DNA from: Saprospiraceae bacterium
GTDB taxonomy: Bacteria > Bacteroidota > Bacteroidia > Chitinophagales > Saprospiraceae
NCBI GenBank assembly: GCA_022842725.1
Contig: JALHOZ010000003.1
Span: forward strand, 62,001 to 126,000
Direction of reading: 5' to 3'
DNA: 64,000 nucleotides
Under the pieces are notes generated by a model, which saw only the letters and a list, made by a program, of their open reading frames with translations, made no database searches and was not told the origin of the DNA. The translations under genes were made by a program, and so were the position numbers. This document shows, in pieces, positions 1 through 9,506 of this stretch; the first letter of the stretch is position 1; every line of letters starts with the position of its first letter.

Positions 1-547
1 AAAAATATTGATCCACATTTCAAATTTCCGTAAGGTAAAACGTGTGGAAGATGTATTAAAAGTATTCAAGTCTGTTCACGAAAAAATCCCCTCAAAACTT
101 TTGTTGATCGGTGACGGTCCGGAAAGAACACATCTCGAAGAATTATGCCGTGCATGGCATTTGTGTGATGAAGTCAGGTTTTTGGGAAAACAGGAAGCCG
201 TCGACGAATTGTTGGCTATTTCTGACATATTTTTACTACCGTCAGAAAATGAAAGTTTTGGTTTGGCTGCCTTAGAAGCTATGGCCTGTGAAGTTCCTGT
301 GATTTCATCAAATACCGGCGGAATTCCTGAAGTCAACATCCATGGTGAAACCGGTTATTTATGCGAAATCGGAGATGTGGATACCATGGCGGCTTATTGT
401 ATTGAATTGCTATCTGATGACGAAAAATTAAAAACATTCAGAAAAAATGCTTTTGCACATGCCCACAATTTTGATATCACCGCTTTATTGCCCGAATATG
501 TAAACTATTACGAAGAAATCATTGATCTGGTGAACCAAAAGGTTTAA
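1..547 (+). CDS. bshA: N-acetyl-alpha-D-glucosaminyl L-malate synthase, C-terminal part
   Basis: This is the C-terminal end of a GT-B (GT4) glycosyltransferase. The reading frame is open to base 2, so the 5' part lies outside the window. It starts in a stretch reading ILIHISNFRKVKRVEDV, which is typical of BshA, followed by LLLIGDGPER and the donor-site E-x7-E region ENESFGLAALEAM with the TGGIPEV loop. BshA joins GlcNAc from UDP-GlcNAc to L-malate, the first step of bacillithiol synthesis in the cytoplasm. The family assignment rests on overall resemblance. A related GT4 enzyme cannot be fully excluded without the N-terminal half. Confidence 0.85.
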   Translation, partial: KILIHISNFRKVKRVEDVLKVFKSVHEKIPSKLLLIGDGPERTHLEELCRAWHLCDEVRFLGKQEAVDELLAISDIFLLPSENESFGLAALEAMACEVPVISSNTGGIPEVNIHGETGYLCEIGDVDTMAAYCIELLSDDEKLKTFRKNAFAHAHNFDITALLPEYVNYYEEIIDLVNQKV

Positions 548-651
548 ACAAGAACCCACATTTTTTCGTTTAATCATAGCAACCGTTATAATCTTTCCCC
601 AAGAGGTATTTTTTTGTAATTTTACGTCTTCATTCTTCAGATATTTTTGAA

Positions 652-2433
652 ATGGGAAAGTATCCAACAATTTTGTTTTTTTTGATGTTCCTCACAGGCA
701 GTTTGTTTGCTCAGATTGATCCCGATAAAAATTACACCTATGAAGAACTGAATAATATCCTGGAAAATGCCCGGATCAACAAAGATCAGAAAACGCTGAG
801 TAAGGTATATTTTTTGTTGGCAGAATATGAAGACAAACAATTCGGAAACTACGATAAAGCGTTGGAATATTTTTCCCGGGCAAAACAATATTATCAAATA
901 TTGGGAGACAGCTTTCAGGTCAGCAAAACCCAACACGCTATCAGTAAAAAATATATAAAAACAGGTTTTTACAATGAAGCTGAATCCATATTAAAAAGTC
1001 TGTTGAAAAAACCTTATGCTGAAAATTATCCGGAAAATAAATCCTGGATACTTTTTGAATTGGCAGAACTACAAAAATTAAAAGGTGATCAATATGCGGC
1101 GCTGCAATTTATGGACCAATCAAAAGCCGTAAATAATTTTAATGGTAATACGCTCCTCGAAGCAAGGTATAATTTAGGAAAAATTGATTCTTATGTTTAT
1201 TTTAATGACCTGGATAGTGCTTTAATTTCAGCATTTAACGCCTTTACTGTCAGCAATAACATTAAAAACATGGAACTATTGTCTGAATCGCTTTTCTACA
1301 TCGGTTATATCAATAAATTACAAAAGAATTATCCCAATGCTATCAAATATTTATTAAAATCACAAGCCCTTATTCCTTACAAAGATTATGACATCAACAG
1401 AAAAAAAATCTATGAGGAATTAGCCAATTCTTACGAACTACTCAGCGATTTTAAATCTGCACTCATTTATAAAAAGAAATATACTTCGCTGAACGACAGT
1501 ATTTTAAATCAGGCTAGGATAGAATCTATTTCCAACCTGGCACTAAAATACGGAACAAAAGAAAAAGAATCCAACATCAAACTTTTGGAAATCGACAAAC
1601 AATATGCCGATTTAAGAAATAAACAACAACGAAGAGCCCTGTATTTTCTGGCTGGCGGTCTCTTTTTAGCTTTGATTTTTTTATATTTTCTCAAAAGATT
1701 TTATGACCAAAGAATTACCACAAGCAATATTATAAACCTACAAAGAGAAGAAATCAATCAACGCAAAATCAAAGAACTTGAAGATGAAATCAAGATTGCC
1801 AGCATGCATTCTGTGATCGAAGGACAGGAAATCGAAAGAGAAAGAATTGCCAAAGAACTTCATGATAGTCTGGGAGGTCTTTTGAGCACCATCAAGCTTC
1901 AGATCGATAATGCCAAAACTTCTCCTTTTGATGAAAATAAAGCCGTATTCAACAGGGCTCACGAACTGATTGATACTGCCGTAGAAGAAGTACGGACTAT
2001 ATCAAGAAATCTTCAACCTGTTTCATTAAAAAAATTAGGTTTGGTAGCTGCAATAAAAGATCTCATCAATCGTTTTGAAGGAGAAAATACACCGGAAATC
2101 TATTTTCAACATTACGATCTCCCTCCTCAAATGGACAAAATGTTGTCCCTCACCGTGTACAGAATTGTCCAGGAATTACTTACCAATTCGCTCAAACACG
2201 CCAAAGCCAAAGAAATCCTCATTCAGATTAATTCGGAGGACGATGATTTGGTTTTACAGTACGAAGATGACGGAATAGGTTTTAATCAATATGACCTGGT
2301 CAAAAAAGGGATGGGTCTGGAAAATATCCGTTCCAGAGTAAACTATCTTCACGGTTCATTATCTTTTGATACATCACCCGGAGAAGGCTTGTCTGTGCTT
2401 ATCAGGCTCAAATCAGAAACCTATGTTGCCTGA
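652..2433 (+). CDS. TPR-containing sensor histidine kinase (HisKA_3/NarL type)
   Basis: A membrane sensor kinase of 593 aa. Residues 1-21 form a signal peptide ending LFAQ. A periplasmic TPR-type helical region follows (about 40-300), then one membrane helix at about 329-347 and a charged coiled coil. The HisKA_3 phosphoacceptor box is KELHDSLGG with His near residue 404. The HATPase_c domain shows the N box ELLTNSLKHA, G1 DDGIGF and G2 GMGLENIRSR. Kinases of this class normally phosphorylate a LuxR-type response regulator, but none is adjacent, so the partner is unknown. The stop codon overlaps the start of the next gene, suggesting translational coupling. Confidence 0.93.
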   Translation: MGKYPTILFFLMFLTGSLFAQIDPDKNYTYEELNNILENARINKDQKTLSKVYFLLAEYEDKQFGNYDKALEYFSRAKQYYQILGDSFQVSKTQHAISKKYIKTGFYNEAESILKSLLKKPYAENYPENKSWILFELAELQKLKGDQYAALQFMDQSKAVNNFNGNTLLEARYNLGKIDSYVYFNDLDSALISAFNAFTVSNNIKNMELLSESLFYIGYINKLQKNYPNAIKYLLKSQALIPYKDYDINRKKIYEELANSYELLSDFKSALIYKKKYTSLNDSILNQARIESISNLALKYGTKEKESNIKLLEIDKQYADLRNKQQRRALYFLAGGLFLALIFLYFLKRFYDQRITTSNIINLQREEINQRKIKELEDEIKIASMHSVIEGQEIERERIAKELHDSLGGLLSTIKLQIDNAKTSPFDENKAVFNRAHELIDTAVEEVRTISRNLQPVSLKKLGLVAAIKDLINRFEGENTPEIYFQHYDLPPQMDKMLSLTVYRIVQELLTNSLKHAKAKEILIQINSEDDDLVLQYEDDGIGFNQYDLVKKGMGLENIRSRVNYLHGSLSFDTSPGEGLSVLIRLKSETYVA

Positions 2434-3346
2434 ACAGGGAATGCCGGATTTGGTGTTACCCAGTCCTTTGATGACTTGTAACCATCCGTTACTGACTGAA
2501 AAAAAAATCAAACTTTTTGTCAAAAGAGATGATCTGATTCATCCGGAAATTTCAGGAAACAAGTACCGCAAACTCAAATATAACCTGGAAAAAATCAAAC
2601 TTTCAAACGCTGAAACCGTGATTACTTTCGGAGGTGCTTTTTCAAACCATCTCCACGCTACCGCAGCAACATGTCATTATCTCGGCATTCAAAGTGTCGG
2701 AATCGTAAGAGGTGAAGATACTTCTTCAGACAACCCAACCCTTCAGTTTTGTAAACAAAAAGGTATGGTCCTTCATTTTATTGGCAGAAATGAATATCGG
2801 TTGAAAACAGATTCTGACCAGGTCAAAAACATCATCAAACAGTATCCACATCCCTTTATTCTGCCGGAAGGCGGTTCAAACCCGGAAGCTTTGGTGGGTG
2901 TATCGGAAATCTGGGATGAACTAACCCAACAATTGGCTCAGCCTGCTGATTATATATTTTGTGCGGCAGGGACAGGCGCTACCCTCGCAGGATTATTAAA
3001 ACACGCCCCTGAAAAAACCCATGTTTTAGGCTTTTCTTCGCTTAAATCTGAACATCTTAAAGATGAAATACTCCGTTTGACAGGTGAAAAAACTGAAAAA
3101 CCATTTACTTTTTTTAATAATTACCATTTCGGAGGTTATGCAAAAACCACAACCGAACTACTAGATTTTATAACAGCTTTGGAGGCTGTCTCAGGTATAC
3201 CTATGGATTATGTGTATAACGGAAAGGCAGTATTTGGAATGTTTGACTTGATTCAAAAGAATTTTTTTCCTGAAAATTCGGTCATAGTTTGGTTACATAC
3301 CGGTGGTTTACAAGGAAAAAAAGGAATGCCTTACCTGAAAAAATAA
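2423..3346 (+). CDS. PLP-dependent D-cysteine desulfhydrase / ACC deaminase family protein
   Basis: A fold-type II PLP enzyme of 307 aa related to D-cysteine desulfhydrase and 1-aminocyclopropane-1-carboxylate deaminase. The Schiff-base lysine lies in SGNKYRKLKYN (about K47). The phosphate and substrate loop is GGAFSNHLHATAA, and LPEGGSNPEALVG and AAGTGATLAG are further family motifs. The ATG at 2423 was chosen because it lies just inside the kinase gene (11-bp overlap) and gives a normal family length. The open frame extends to 2366, and a second ATG at 2441 is possible. Which of the two reactions it catalyses cannot be settled from sequence. Pairing with a sensor kinase is unusual. Confidence 0.85.
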   Translation: MLPEQGMPDLVLPSPLMTCNHPLLTEKKIKLFVKRDDLIHPEISGNKYRKLKYNLEKIKLSNAETVITFGGAFSNHLHATAATCHYLGIQSVGIVRGEDTSSDNPTLQFCKQKGMVLHFIGRNEYRLKTDSDQVKNIIKQYPHPFILPEGGSNPEALVGVSEIWDELTQQLAQPADYIFCAAGTGATLAGLLKHAPEKTHVLGFSSLKSEHLKDEILRLTGEKTEKPFTFFNNYHFGGYAKTTTELLDFITALEAVSGIPMDYVYNGKAVFGMFDLIQKNFFPENSVIVWLHTGGLQGKKGMPYLKK

Positions 3347-3355
3347 ATTTTTCAG
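3335..3355. terminator. weak AT-rich hairpin between convergent genes
   Basis: The ends of two convergent genes are separated by 9 bp. An inverted repeat CTGAAAAA / TTTTTCAG with a 5-nt loop spans the junction and includes the plus-strand stop codon. It could act as a bidirectional terminator, but the stem is AT-rich, so the call is tentative. Confidence 0.35.
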
Positions 3356-5854
3356 TCAATTAAAATCTTCGTCAAAAACGTCACTTTTTGTTGTGCCCTT
3401 ATTTTCTTCCGATGATTCAATGACGCCTTCATATTTCGAACAATCCAGTTCAATAATTTCACCTTCAGGCACTTCAAAAACGAGTTGTTTACCAAAACCC
3501 AAGGTATTGTCGGCTTCAATTTTTTTGAGCAAATTGACAAAAAATGGCCTTGCCATAGCAGATCCCTGTCCGTCAGCAAGATTATTAAATCTGATAAATT
3601 CCTGATCACCGCCCACCCAGGTAGAAACCACCAGTTCGGGTGTAAATCCCATAAACCAACCGTCCTTATAACTATTGGTCGTTCCTGTTTTTCCCGCTAC
3701 CTGAGATTTGAATTGAGAAGCTATAGGTGAGGCAACATATTTCAACATATCCACAATCACATAATTATACCCTTCGTTGATTGCATTTTTTTGTTCGGGA
3801 ACAGCGCTGTATATGACTCTGCCGTTTCTGTCTTCAATCCTCGTTACAGAAATGGGTTTGGTAAGTATTCCGTTATTGGCAAATGCGGTATATGCTGTTG
3901 CCATTTCCATCGCAGATAATTCCGCTGTGCCCAGACAGATTGAAGGTGAATTCGGAATTTTATCCTGAGAAATACCAAGATTGCCGACAAGGTTTTTAAC
4001 CGTTTTTACATTGCCGATTTCTTTCATCAAATAGACAGATACGGAATTTTTACTTTCTTTGAGAGCCTGTCGTAAAGTCATTTCTTCCCCGCTGTATTTA
4101 TTGTCAGCATTGCTGGGACACCACGTCTGCATCAGGCCAAAATGCGGATCATTAGCCGGAATACACTGTTTGATATCCCGCACTTTCTGACATGGTGACA
4201 TGGCATTATCTATGATTGACGTAGCATAAATAAATGGTTTGAAAGTACTTCCGACCTGTCTGTTGGAATTGACGTGATCATACTGAAAGTATTTATGGTT
4301 GATGCCACCGATCCAGGCCAAAATATTGCCGCTTTTGGGATCAACTACTACAGAACCAATCTGTAAATGTTGCAAATGATATTTAATCGAATCCATCGGC
4401 GTCATGTCGACTTGTTTTTCACCATATTCGTTGTAGGCAAAAACTTTCATTTTCACCTTGGTGTTAAAACTGGATTTAACCACCTTTTGCATTTTATTCC
4501 ATTGTTTTTCAAATTCCGGCCAATATTCACTGGATAACATTTCGATATACCGGTCGTATTGTGTTGAGGTAATCGTTCCCTGAGATTTTAGTCTCTTAAG
4601 GTGTCCTGCCTTCTTTTTTTCTTCAAACATTCTGAATACATCTGTATCCGTCGGCGAAAATTGAAGAGCCGTAGAAATATCATTCAATATACCGGACAAA
4701 TAATTGGTTTTTATCCTTTTGTATCTGTCAGAGTCTTTCATCATCTGAATAAGTGCTTTCTGACGTGTTTCGGCCAGATCTTTACCTGCTTTATACGTTA
4801 TCGGATCAAGTCCTTTCCATCGCGAAAAATATTTTTCCTGGACAGCTGACATATGCTCAAACATTGCCTTCTCAGCATATTTTTGAATTCTGGTATCGAT
4901 GGTTGTATAGATCTTGAGGCCGTCAGTATAGAGATTGTAATTTGTTCCGTCAGGTTTTTTATATTCGTCTTTTGAAAGCAGTGTTTTGACCCATTTAGTG
5001 GTTTCGGATCTGAAATATGGTGCAATCCCGTCAAAATGTACCTGTCTTCTGAAATTTGAGGTATTGATGTTTTTTACCCTTTTATTCAGATATTCTTCGT
5101 CAGTGAGATAATTGTTTTTGACCATCTGTTTTAATACAACAGATCTTCTTTTAAAACAATTTTCAGGATAAATAATCGGATTGTAAAGCCGTGGATTTTT
5201 TAACATTCCGATCAATACTGCTGCTTCTTCCACACTAAGTTTTGACTGATCTTTACCAAAATAGGTTTTTGAAGCGGCCCCAATACCCACTGCATCATAC
5301 AGGAAATCACTTTTGTTCAGATACATGGCCAATATTTCTTCTTTGGTGTATCTTTTTTCAAATTCTACAGCGATGACCCATTCTTTCAGTTTTTGCCAAA
5401 CTCTTTTAAAAAAGGAGGGAGACCTTTGTGTAAAAAACAATTTGGCCAATTGTTGGGTAATGGTACTTGCGCCACCTTTTTTTCCCATAAAAAAAATGGC
5501 CCGTCCCGTGCCTTTAAAGTCTATTCCGCTATGGCTGAAATACCGTTCATCTTCCGTGGCTATCAGAGCCTGAATAATTTTTGGATTGATTTCTTCATAG
5601 TTCAACCACTCTCTGTTAAATTTAAATACTTTGCCGAATACCTGTCCGTCAGCTGAGATAAAATCTGAAGCAATTTCATATTTTGGATTTTCAAGCTCCG
5701 CAGTATCCGGAAGTAAAAATGTTCGGATGTACATAAACAACAAAAACATACAAACAACCAAACCGGCAAAACTTATATAAATCCATGAATAGGATGTCTT
5801 GGTCGAACCGGAATTGTTTTTTGGTTCAAAAGGTGTATTCCTGGATGACATCAT
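3356..5854 (-). CDS. penicillin-binding protein 1A (bifunctional transglycosylase/transpeptidase)
   Basis: A class A penicillin-binding protein of 832 aa that polymerises and cross-links peptidoglycan on the outer face of the inner membrane. A short cytoplasmic tail is followed by one membrane anchor (about 25-45). The GT51 domain shows ATEDERYFSHSG with the catalytic glutamate near residue 100, then GGASTITQQLAKLFF. The transpeptidase domain has GSTFKPF (SxxK serine, about 534), ESKNS (SxN, about 598) and KTGTT (about 720). The length is normal for the family and the C-terminus is acidic. MMSS at the start leaves a second ATG one codon later. Confidence 0.95.
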   Translation of the reverse strand: MMSSRNTPFEPKNNSGSTKTSYSWIYISFAGLVVCMFLLFMYIRTFLLPDTAELENPKYEIASDFISADGQVFGKVFKFNREWLNYEEINPKIIQALIATEDERYFSHSGIDFKGTGRAIFFMGKKGGASTITQQLAKLFFTQRSPSFFKRVWQKLKEWVIAVEFEKRYTKEEILAMYLNKSDFLYDAVGIGAASKTYFGKDQSKLSVEEAAVLIGMLKNPRLYNPIIYPENCFKRRSVVLKQMVKNNYLTDEEYLNKRVKNINTSNFRRQVHFDGIAPYFRSETTKWVKTLLSKDEYKKPDGTNYNLYTDGLKIYTTIDTRIQKYAEKAMFEHMSAVQEKYFSRWKGLDPITYKAGKDLAETRQKALIQMMKDSDRYKRIKTNYLSGILNDISTALQFSPTDTDVFRMFEEKKKAGHLKRLKSQGTITSTQYDRYIEMLSSEYWPEFEKQWNKMQKVVKSSFNTKVKMKVFAYNEYGEKQVDMTPMDSIKYHLQHLQIGSVVVDPKSGNILAWIGGINHKYFQYDHVNSNRQVGSTFKPFIYATSIIDNAMSPCQKVRDIKQCIPANDPHFGLMQTWCPSNADNKYSGEEMTLRQALKESKNSVSVYLMKEIGNVKTVKNLVGNLGISQDKIPNSPSICLGTAELSAMEMATAYTAFANNGILTKPISVTRIEDRNGRVIYSAVPEQKNAINEGYNYVIVDMLKYVASPIASQFKSQVAGKTGTTNSYKDGWFMGFTPELVVSTWVGGDQEFIRFNNLADGQGSAMARPFFVNLLKKIEADNTLGFGKQLVFEVPEGEIIELDCSKYEGVIESSEENKGTTKSDVFDEDFN

Positions 5855-5929
5855 ACGTTAATTTATAACTTTAAGGGTCAAAATTACGAAAATTTATTAT
5901 ATGTATGAAAGTAATATACAATTGCGTGT

Positions 5930-6022
5930 ACCTTATACCCAACACCTGACACCCAATGCCATTTAAACCTAATGCCTGATACCTAATACCTAACACCTGG
6001 CACCTAACGCCTAACACCTATC
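5930..6022. repeat. degenerate 7-bp tandem repeat (consensus RCCTAAY)
   Basis: About thirteen heptads lie head to tail between two minus-strand genes. Clear units include acctaat, gcctgat, acctaat, acctaac, acctggc, acctaac and gcctaac. The pattern keeps its 7-bp register from 5930 to 6022, apart from one irregular stretch at 5958-5966 (gccatttaa). It is too short and too degenerate for a CRISPR or coding repeat. Confidence 0.8.
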
Positions 6023-6031
6023 CTTGTTAGG
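6010..6031 (-). terminator. hairpin over the stop codon of the small membrane protein gene
   Basis: CCTAACA (6010-6016) and TGTTAGG (6025-6031) can form a 7-bp stem with an 8-nt loop across the TAA stop of the gene that ends at 6027. The left arm is formed by the last heptads of the tandem repeat. No T-tract follows, so termination activity is uncertain. Confidence 0.3.
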
Positions 6032-6431
6032 AATTATATCTGCTTCCACCGAGTATAACACCAATAAAACCCAAAATTGCCATCGCTACTATATCCGAAA
6101 TCACAAACCATGTCGGATAATTGTAAGTAAATAAAAATATCACTCCGGTCACAAATACCACAGATACTGATATCAAACCAAAAATAAACCGGTTAATGCC
6201 GGAGACCAAAGAAGATATAAATCCTGAACTAAATGCCGCCAATGCATATCCAATGGCGGTAATGATAAAGGATTTTGGCGGTAATGTCTCAAACCAGGCT
6301 TCAACTTTGTTTTTATCACTAAAATCGAGATCAACCGGAGTAGGATATAATCCTTCTCTGATCATATTTGCCATTACGATAATCAGAAATGCAGTGGACA
6401 ATCCTGCTATAATAGATAATAACTGTCTCAA
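6027..6431 (-). CDS. small integral membrane protein, unknown function
   Basis: A 134-aa protein with four predicted membrane helices: about residues 5-24, 54-74, 82-102 and 107-127. A hydrophilic segment (about 26-50) joins the first two helices. I do not recognise a named family. It sits on the minus strand downstream of the M1 aminopeptidase gene with a 21-bp gap, so the two are probably cotranscribed. The sequence does not otherwise point to a function. Confidence 0.75.
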   Translation of the reverse strand: MRQLLSIIAGLSTAFLIIVMANMIREGLYPTPVDLDFSDKNKVEAWFETLPPKSFIITAIGYALAAFSSGFISSLVSGINRFIFGLISVSVVFVTGVIFLFTYNYPTWFVISDIVAMAILGFIGVILGGSRYNS

Positions 6432-6452
6432 TTTTTTTGGTTTTTATGGTGT

Positions 6453-9050
6453 CTATTCGATATTCATTTCTGAATATCGCATTTTTAACAATGGATCAGT
6501 TTCTGAGTTTTTAATGTCTTTTAATTTATTTTTTATGTTTTCTGCCAAAATCACAAAGGGTTCTCCTTCTTTCCCTTTGGCTGTTTCTCTCAGTTTTTGA
6601 AGTGCGTTGACACAAAAAAACTTTTTATAAGGATCTTCGCCGGAATAAAGTGCCATATTTGACAACACAAGCACTGACTCTTCCCAGTTTTGTGACGGCA
6701 ACATCTCCACATATGCCGTATATTTTTCAAAAAAGTCAAAAAGCTGATATAAGGTAACTTCCTGCAGTTTTTCATGAAAATAAGGCAAATAATCCGCTTT
6801 GCCCGTAGCTGCAAAAACCGTCATCAGGCTGTTTGTGATGTATTCTGATTTGTCCTCAATATTTCTTTTGGCGTATTTTTCTGCTGCCTCAATGTCATAA
6901 AACGATAAGGCCTCCAAAGCCAATCCCAAAACCGGATAGGCTTGCTCAGCTTCAACTACTCTCTTTAATAACGGAAGGACTTCTTCCTCACTGTTTGTCA
7001 ATAATACCTGTAGTGCCGATGCTCTCACCTGTGAATGCCCGTCAAACAAAACCAAATCCTGCAGCTTTCCGGCATATTCAGAAAAACGTTCTTCCGTCGC
7101 CGATTCTGCCCCGATAGCACGAAGGAAATAAAATTTTTCGGACAACAAATCATTAATAATAGCACTTTTATCCTCTATTTCACTCAATGCCATCATCTTG
7201 TCACCAAAATTTTTTGAATATTTGTATAAGGCGATGTTTTCTTCCGCCGTCCTTGTTTCATTAATCAGACCTAAAATTGAATTGTGTCCGTCAAAGACCA
7301 CCACTTCAGGTTTGACAGGAAGCCCTTCTATCACAAATGTTTGGTTTCGTTGGTCCATCATAAAGGAATGATAGGTTGCCTTTCCGTTTACATCATATGT
7401 TGCAATCTCCAGCGGCATGATAAATACGGAAGGAAATTGAATACTGTCCTGCGTTTGGGCCACTTCAACTGTCATCAATTGAAGAACATTATTGTAATCA
7501 TACCTGACATCAAATGTAGGATGACCGGATTCCAAAAACCATTGATTAAAAAACCAGGACAAATCTTCTCCGGTGGTGTCTTCAAAAGCTATTCTCAACT
7601 CATCCACTTCAACGGCAGAAAAAGCATTGTCCTTCAGGTATTTGTTTAAAGAAGCAAAAAAGGCTTCATCACCGGTATACATTCTCAACATATGAAGGAC
7701 CAATCCCCCTTTATTGTATGAATGGGCGTCAAACATATCTTCTTTATTCCCATAGTAATAATGAATCAATGGATGCGCTCCCTGCGAATAAGCCTGAGAA
7801 AAATAACCGTTCATCTCCGTTAGCCGGTGGTAATCAGCCCTTTCTTTTCCATACTTGTGTTCAAACCAAAGATATTCAGCATAATTGGCAAATCCTTCGT
7901 TCAAGGTAAGATTTGTCCATTCCTCACAGGTGACCAGATTGCCAAACCAGTGATGCATCAACTCATGGGCTACTATATAGTCATTATCATTGTCAATCAA
8001 CTCTCTGTCCGTTTTCTGAACAAACTCTCCGAAAACCACAGCCGTGGTATTTTCCATCGCTCCTGACACAAAATCCCTGACAACTACCTGAGCATATTTA
8101 TCCCATGGGTAAGGATATTTCAGTTTATCGGTAAAAAAAGTCAACATCTCCGGGGTGTGATTAAATATCTTTTTTGCTGATTTTTTAAATCCCTTTTCAA
8201 CAAAATAATGTACCGGCAATTGATTCCACATCTCCTTTTCTTCATAAAATTCACCAACGGCCATCATAAAAAGATAGGGTGCGTGCGGCAAATCCTGCTT
8301 CCAGTAATCCGTTCTTGTCCCGTCGGCATTTTTAGTGGAAGATATCAATTTCCCGTTGGAAAGCGTGGTGTACATATCTTCCACGGTAATCAATAATTCT
8401 TGGCTACATCTTTCATTGGGTTTGTCAAAAGTTGGAAACCATTTTTTATTGTTTTCCGTTTCTCCTTGTGTCCATACTTGTCTGGGTTTATTTTTGATTT
8501 TGCCTTCCGGGTTAATAAAAAACAATCCTTTATCAGAAGTTATGGCTTCACCTTCTTTATCTGTTGATTCCTCAGGTTTAGCTGTATAATCAATAAAAAT
8601 CTGAATTTTTTCTCCTTTTTTATATTCTCTTCCCAGGTTAATCAGGATCTTTTCACCATCATATTGATAGACCATTTCTTTTTGTTCCGGCATAAGTTTG
8701 ACCGCATGTATATCAAAATTGACCGCATCAAGACTGATTTCCTGTATCGGATAAAAATAAGGTGTCAGATCGAGGGTCGCTTTGCCCAAAACTTGTTGTT
8801 TTGCCCAATCCAATCGTATTTCCAGTTTGGTATGCAACAAATCATACCGCATCGTCGCTGTCGGTCTGTACACCTTGGGAATACTGTCCGTTTGTTCGTC
8901 ATCCGGCGAAAATACCAACGTGTCCAACAACTCTTCTCTGAAATCTTTTGTCGACTCAACTCCCGTTGTTGTGGTTTTTGTTGTTGAACAGGCATTAAAT
9001 AAAATAATACCAAAAATTACACAAATTCCCGAAATAAAAATACGCCTCAT
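6453..9050 (-). CDS. M1 family aminopeptidase lipoprotein
   Basis: A zinc metallopeptidase of 865 aa. The ATG at 9050 is preferred because it gives a lipoprotein signal peptide with lipobox LFNAC (Cys21); the open frame extends further upstream without a signal. The exopeptidase motif VSGAMENTTA lies near residue 332. The zinc site HELMHHWFGN follows near 363, with the third ligand in NEGFANYAEY near 385. The C-terminal third looks like the helical-repeat domain of M1 enzymes. It probably trims peptides at the cell surface or in the periplasm. A TATCTTTG element at 9086-9093 on the minus strand would give a leader of about 30 nt. Confidence 0.93.
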   Translation of the reverse strand: MRRIFISGICVIFGIILFNACSTTKTTTTGVESTKDFREELLDTLVFSPDDEQTDSIPKVYRPTATMRYDLLHTKLEIRLDWAKQQVLGKATLDLTPYFYPIQEISLDAVNFDIHAVKLMPEQKEMVYQYDGEKILINLGREYKKGEKIQIFIDYTAKPEESTDKEGEAITSDKGLFFINPEGKIKNKPRQVWTQGETENNKKWFPTFDKPNERCSQELLITVEDMYTTLSNGKLISSTKNADGTRTDYWKQDLPHAPYLFMMAVGEFYEEKEMWNQLPVHYFVEKGFKKSAKKIFNHTPEMLTFFTDKLKYPYPWDKYAQVVVRDFVSGAMENTTAVVFGEFVQKTDRELIDNDNDYIVAHELMHHWFGNLVTCEEWTNLTLNEGFANYAEYLWFEHKYGKERADYHRLTEMNGYFSQAYSQGAHPLIHYYYGNKEDMFDAHSYNKGGLVLHMLRMYTGDEAFFASLNKYLKDNAFSAVEVDELRIAFEDTTGEDLSWFFNQWFLESGHPTFDVRYDYNNVLQLMTVEVAQTQDSIQFPSVFIMPLEIATYDVNGKATYHSFMMDQRNQTFVIEGLPVKPEVVVFDGHNSILGLINETRTAEENIALYKYSKNFGDKMMALSEIEDKSAIINDLLSEKFYFLRAIGAESATEERFSEYAGKLQDLVLFDGHSQVRASALQVLLTNSEEEVLPLLKRVVEAEQAYPVLGLALEALSFYDIEAAEKYAKRNIEDKSEYITNSLMTVFAATGKADYLPYFHEKLQEVTLYQLFDFFEKYTAYVEMLPSQNWEESVLVLSNMALYSGEDPYKKFFCVNALQKLRETAKGKEGEPFVILAENIKNKLKDIKNSETDPLLKMRYSEMNIE

Positions 9051-9085
9051 CAGAATGAAAATTGGACTGTTTTTATAAAAGTGTG

Positions 9086-9093
9086 CAAAGATA
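9086..9093 (-). promoter_or_regulatory. -7 element (TATCTTTG) for the M1 aminopeptidase gene
   Basis: It matches the Bacteroidota consensus TAnnTTTG and lies 35 bp before the chosen ATG. No clear -33 TTG is seen at the usual spacing. Confidence 0.5.
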
Positions 9094-9407
9094 ATCAATG
9101 TTTTATGAAATATTTGTTTAAAATGATACACCGAAAAAAAAGTTGCAAAAATGAACTCATTTCATATAATTCAGGTGTATCAAATATAAATTGATCAGGG
9201 TTTATCAGAAATTTTTATAATTTTGCGGCCGCTTTTAAAGAAAAGTTTGAGGTTAAAAATATTTTCAGAAATACTTTTTTATTTATGTAAGTATAATTCT
9301 GTGATTTGTTTCATCCTGTCAGATAGATTTTGATTTATTTGTGATTATTGAAATAATAATGACAATTTTTATAAAAATCATCATGTACATATATCGTGTA
9401 TTTACCT

Positions 9408-9415
9408 TAATTTTG
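9408..9415 (+). promoter_or_regulatory. -7 element (TAATTTTG) for the DUF5606 gene
   Basis: It matches TAnnTTTG and would give a leader of about 85 nt for the gene at 9507. No convincing -33 box is visible. Confidence 0.45.
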
Positions 9416-9506
9416 GGTTCCCCTTTTTAGGATCAGGTCACAAATGTCGGGTTGATACGTTACTTTAAAACATAAAAGCTTTATATTATCATTCAAAATT
9501 CAGATT

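Larger units (their letters stand above)
9051..9506. other. 456-bp divergent intergenic region with several promoter elements
   Basis: This AT-rich region separates the divergent aminopeptidase and DUF5606 genes. I see no coding potential. It contains TATCTTTG on the minus strand (9086-9093) and two plus-strand elements, TAATTTTG at 9218-9225 and TAATTTTG at 9408-9415. The first plus-strand element has no gene close behind it. A weak hairpin with a T-rich tail lies at about 9258-9285. Confidence 0.5.

Noticed and set aside
5930-6022. Telomere-like or CRISPR repeat
   Set aside because: The 7-bp units are degenerate, short and without spacers or associated genes.
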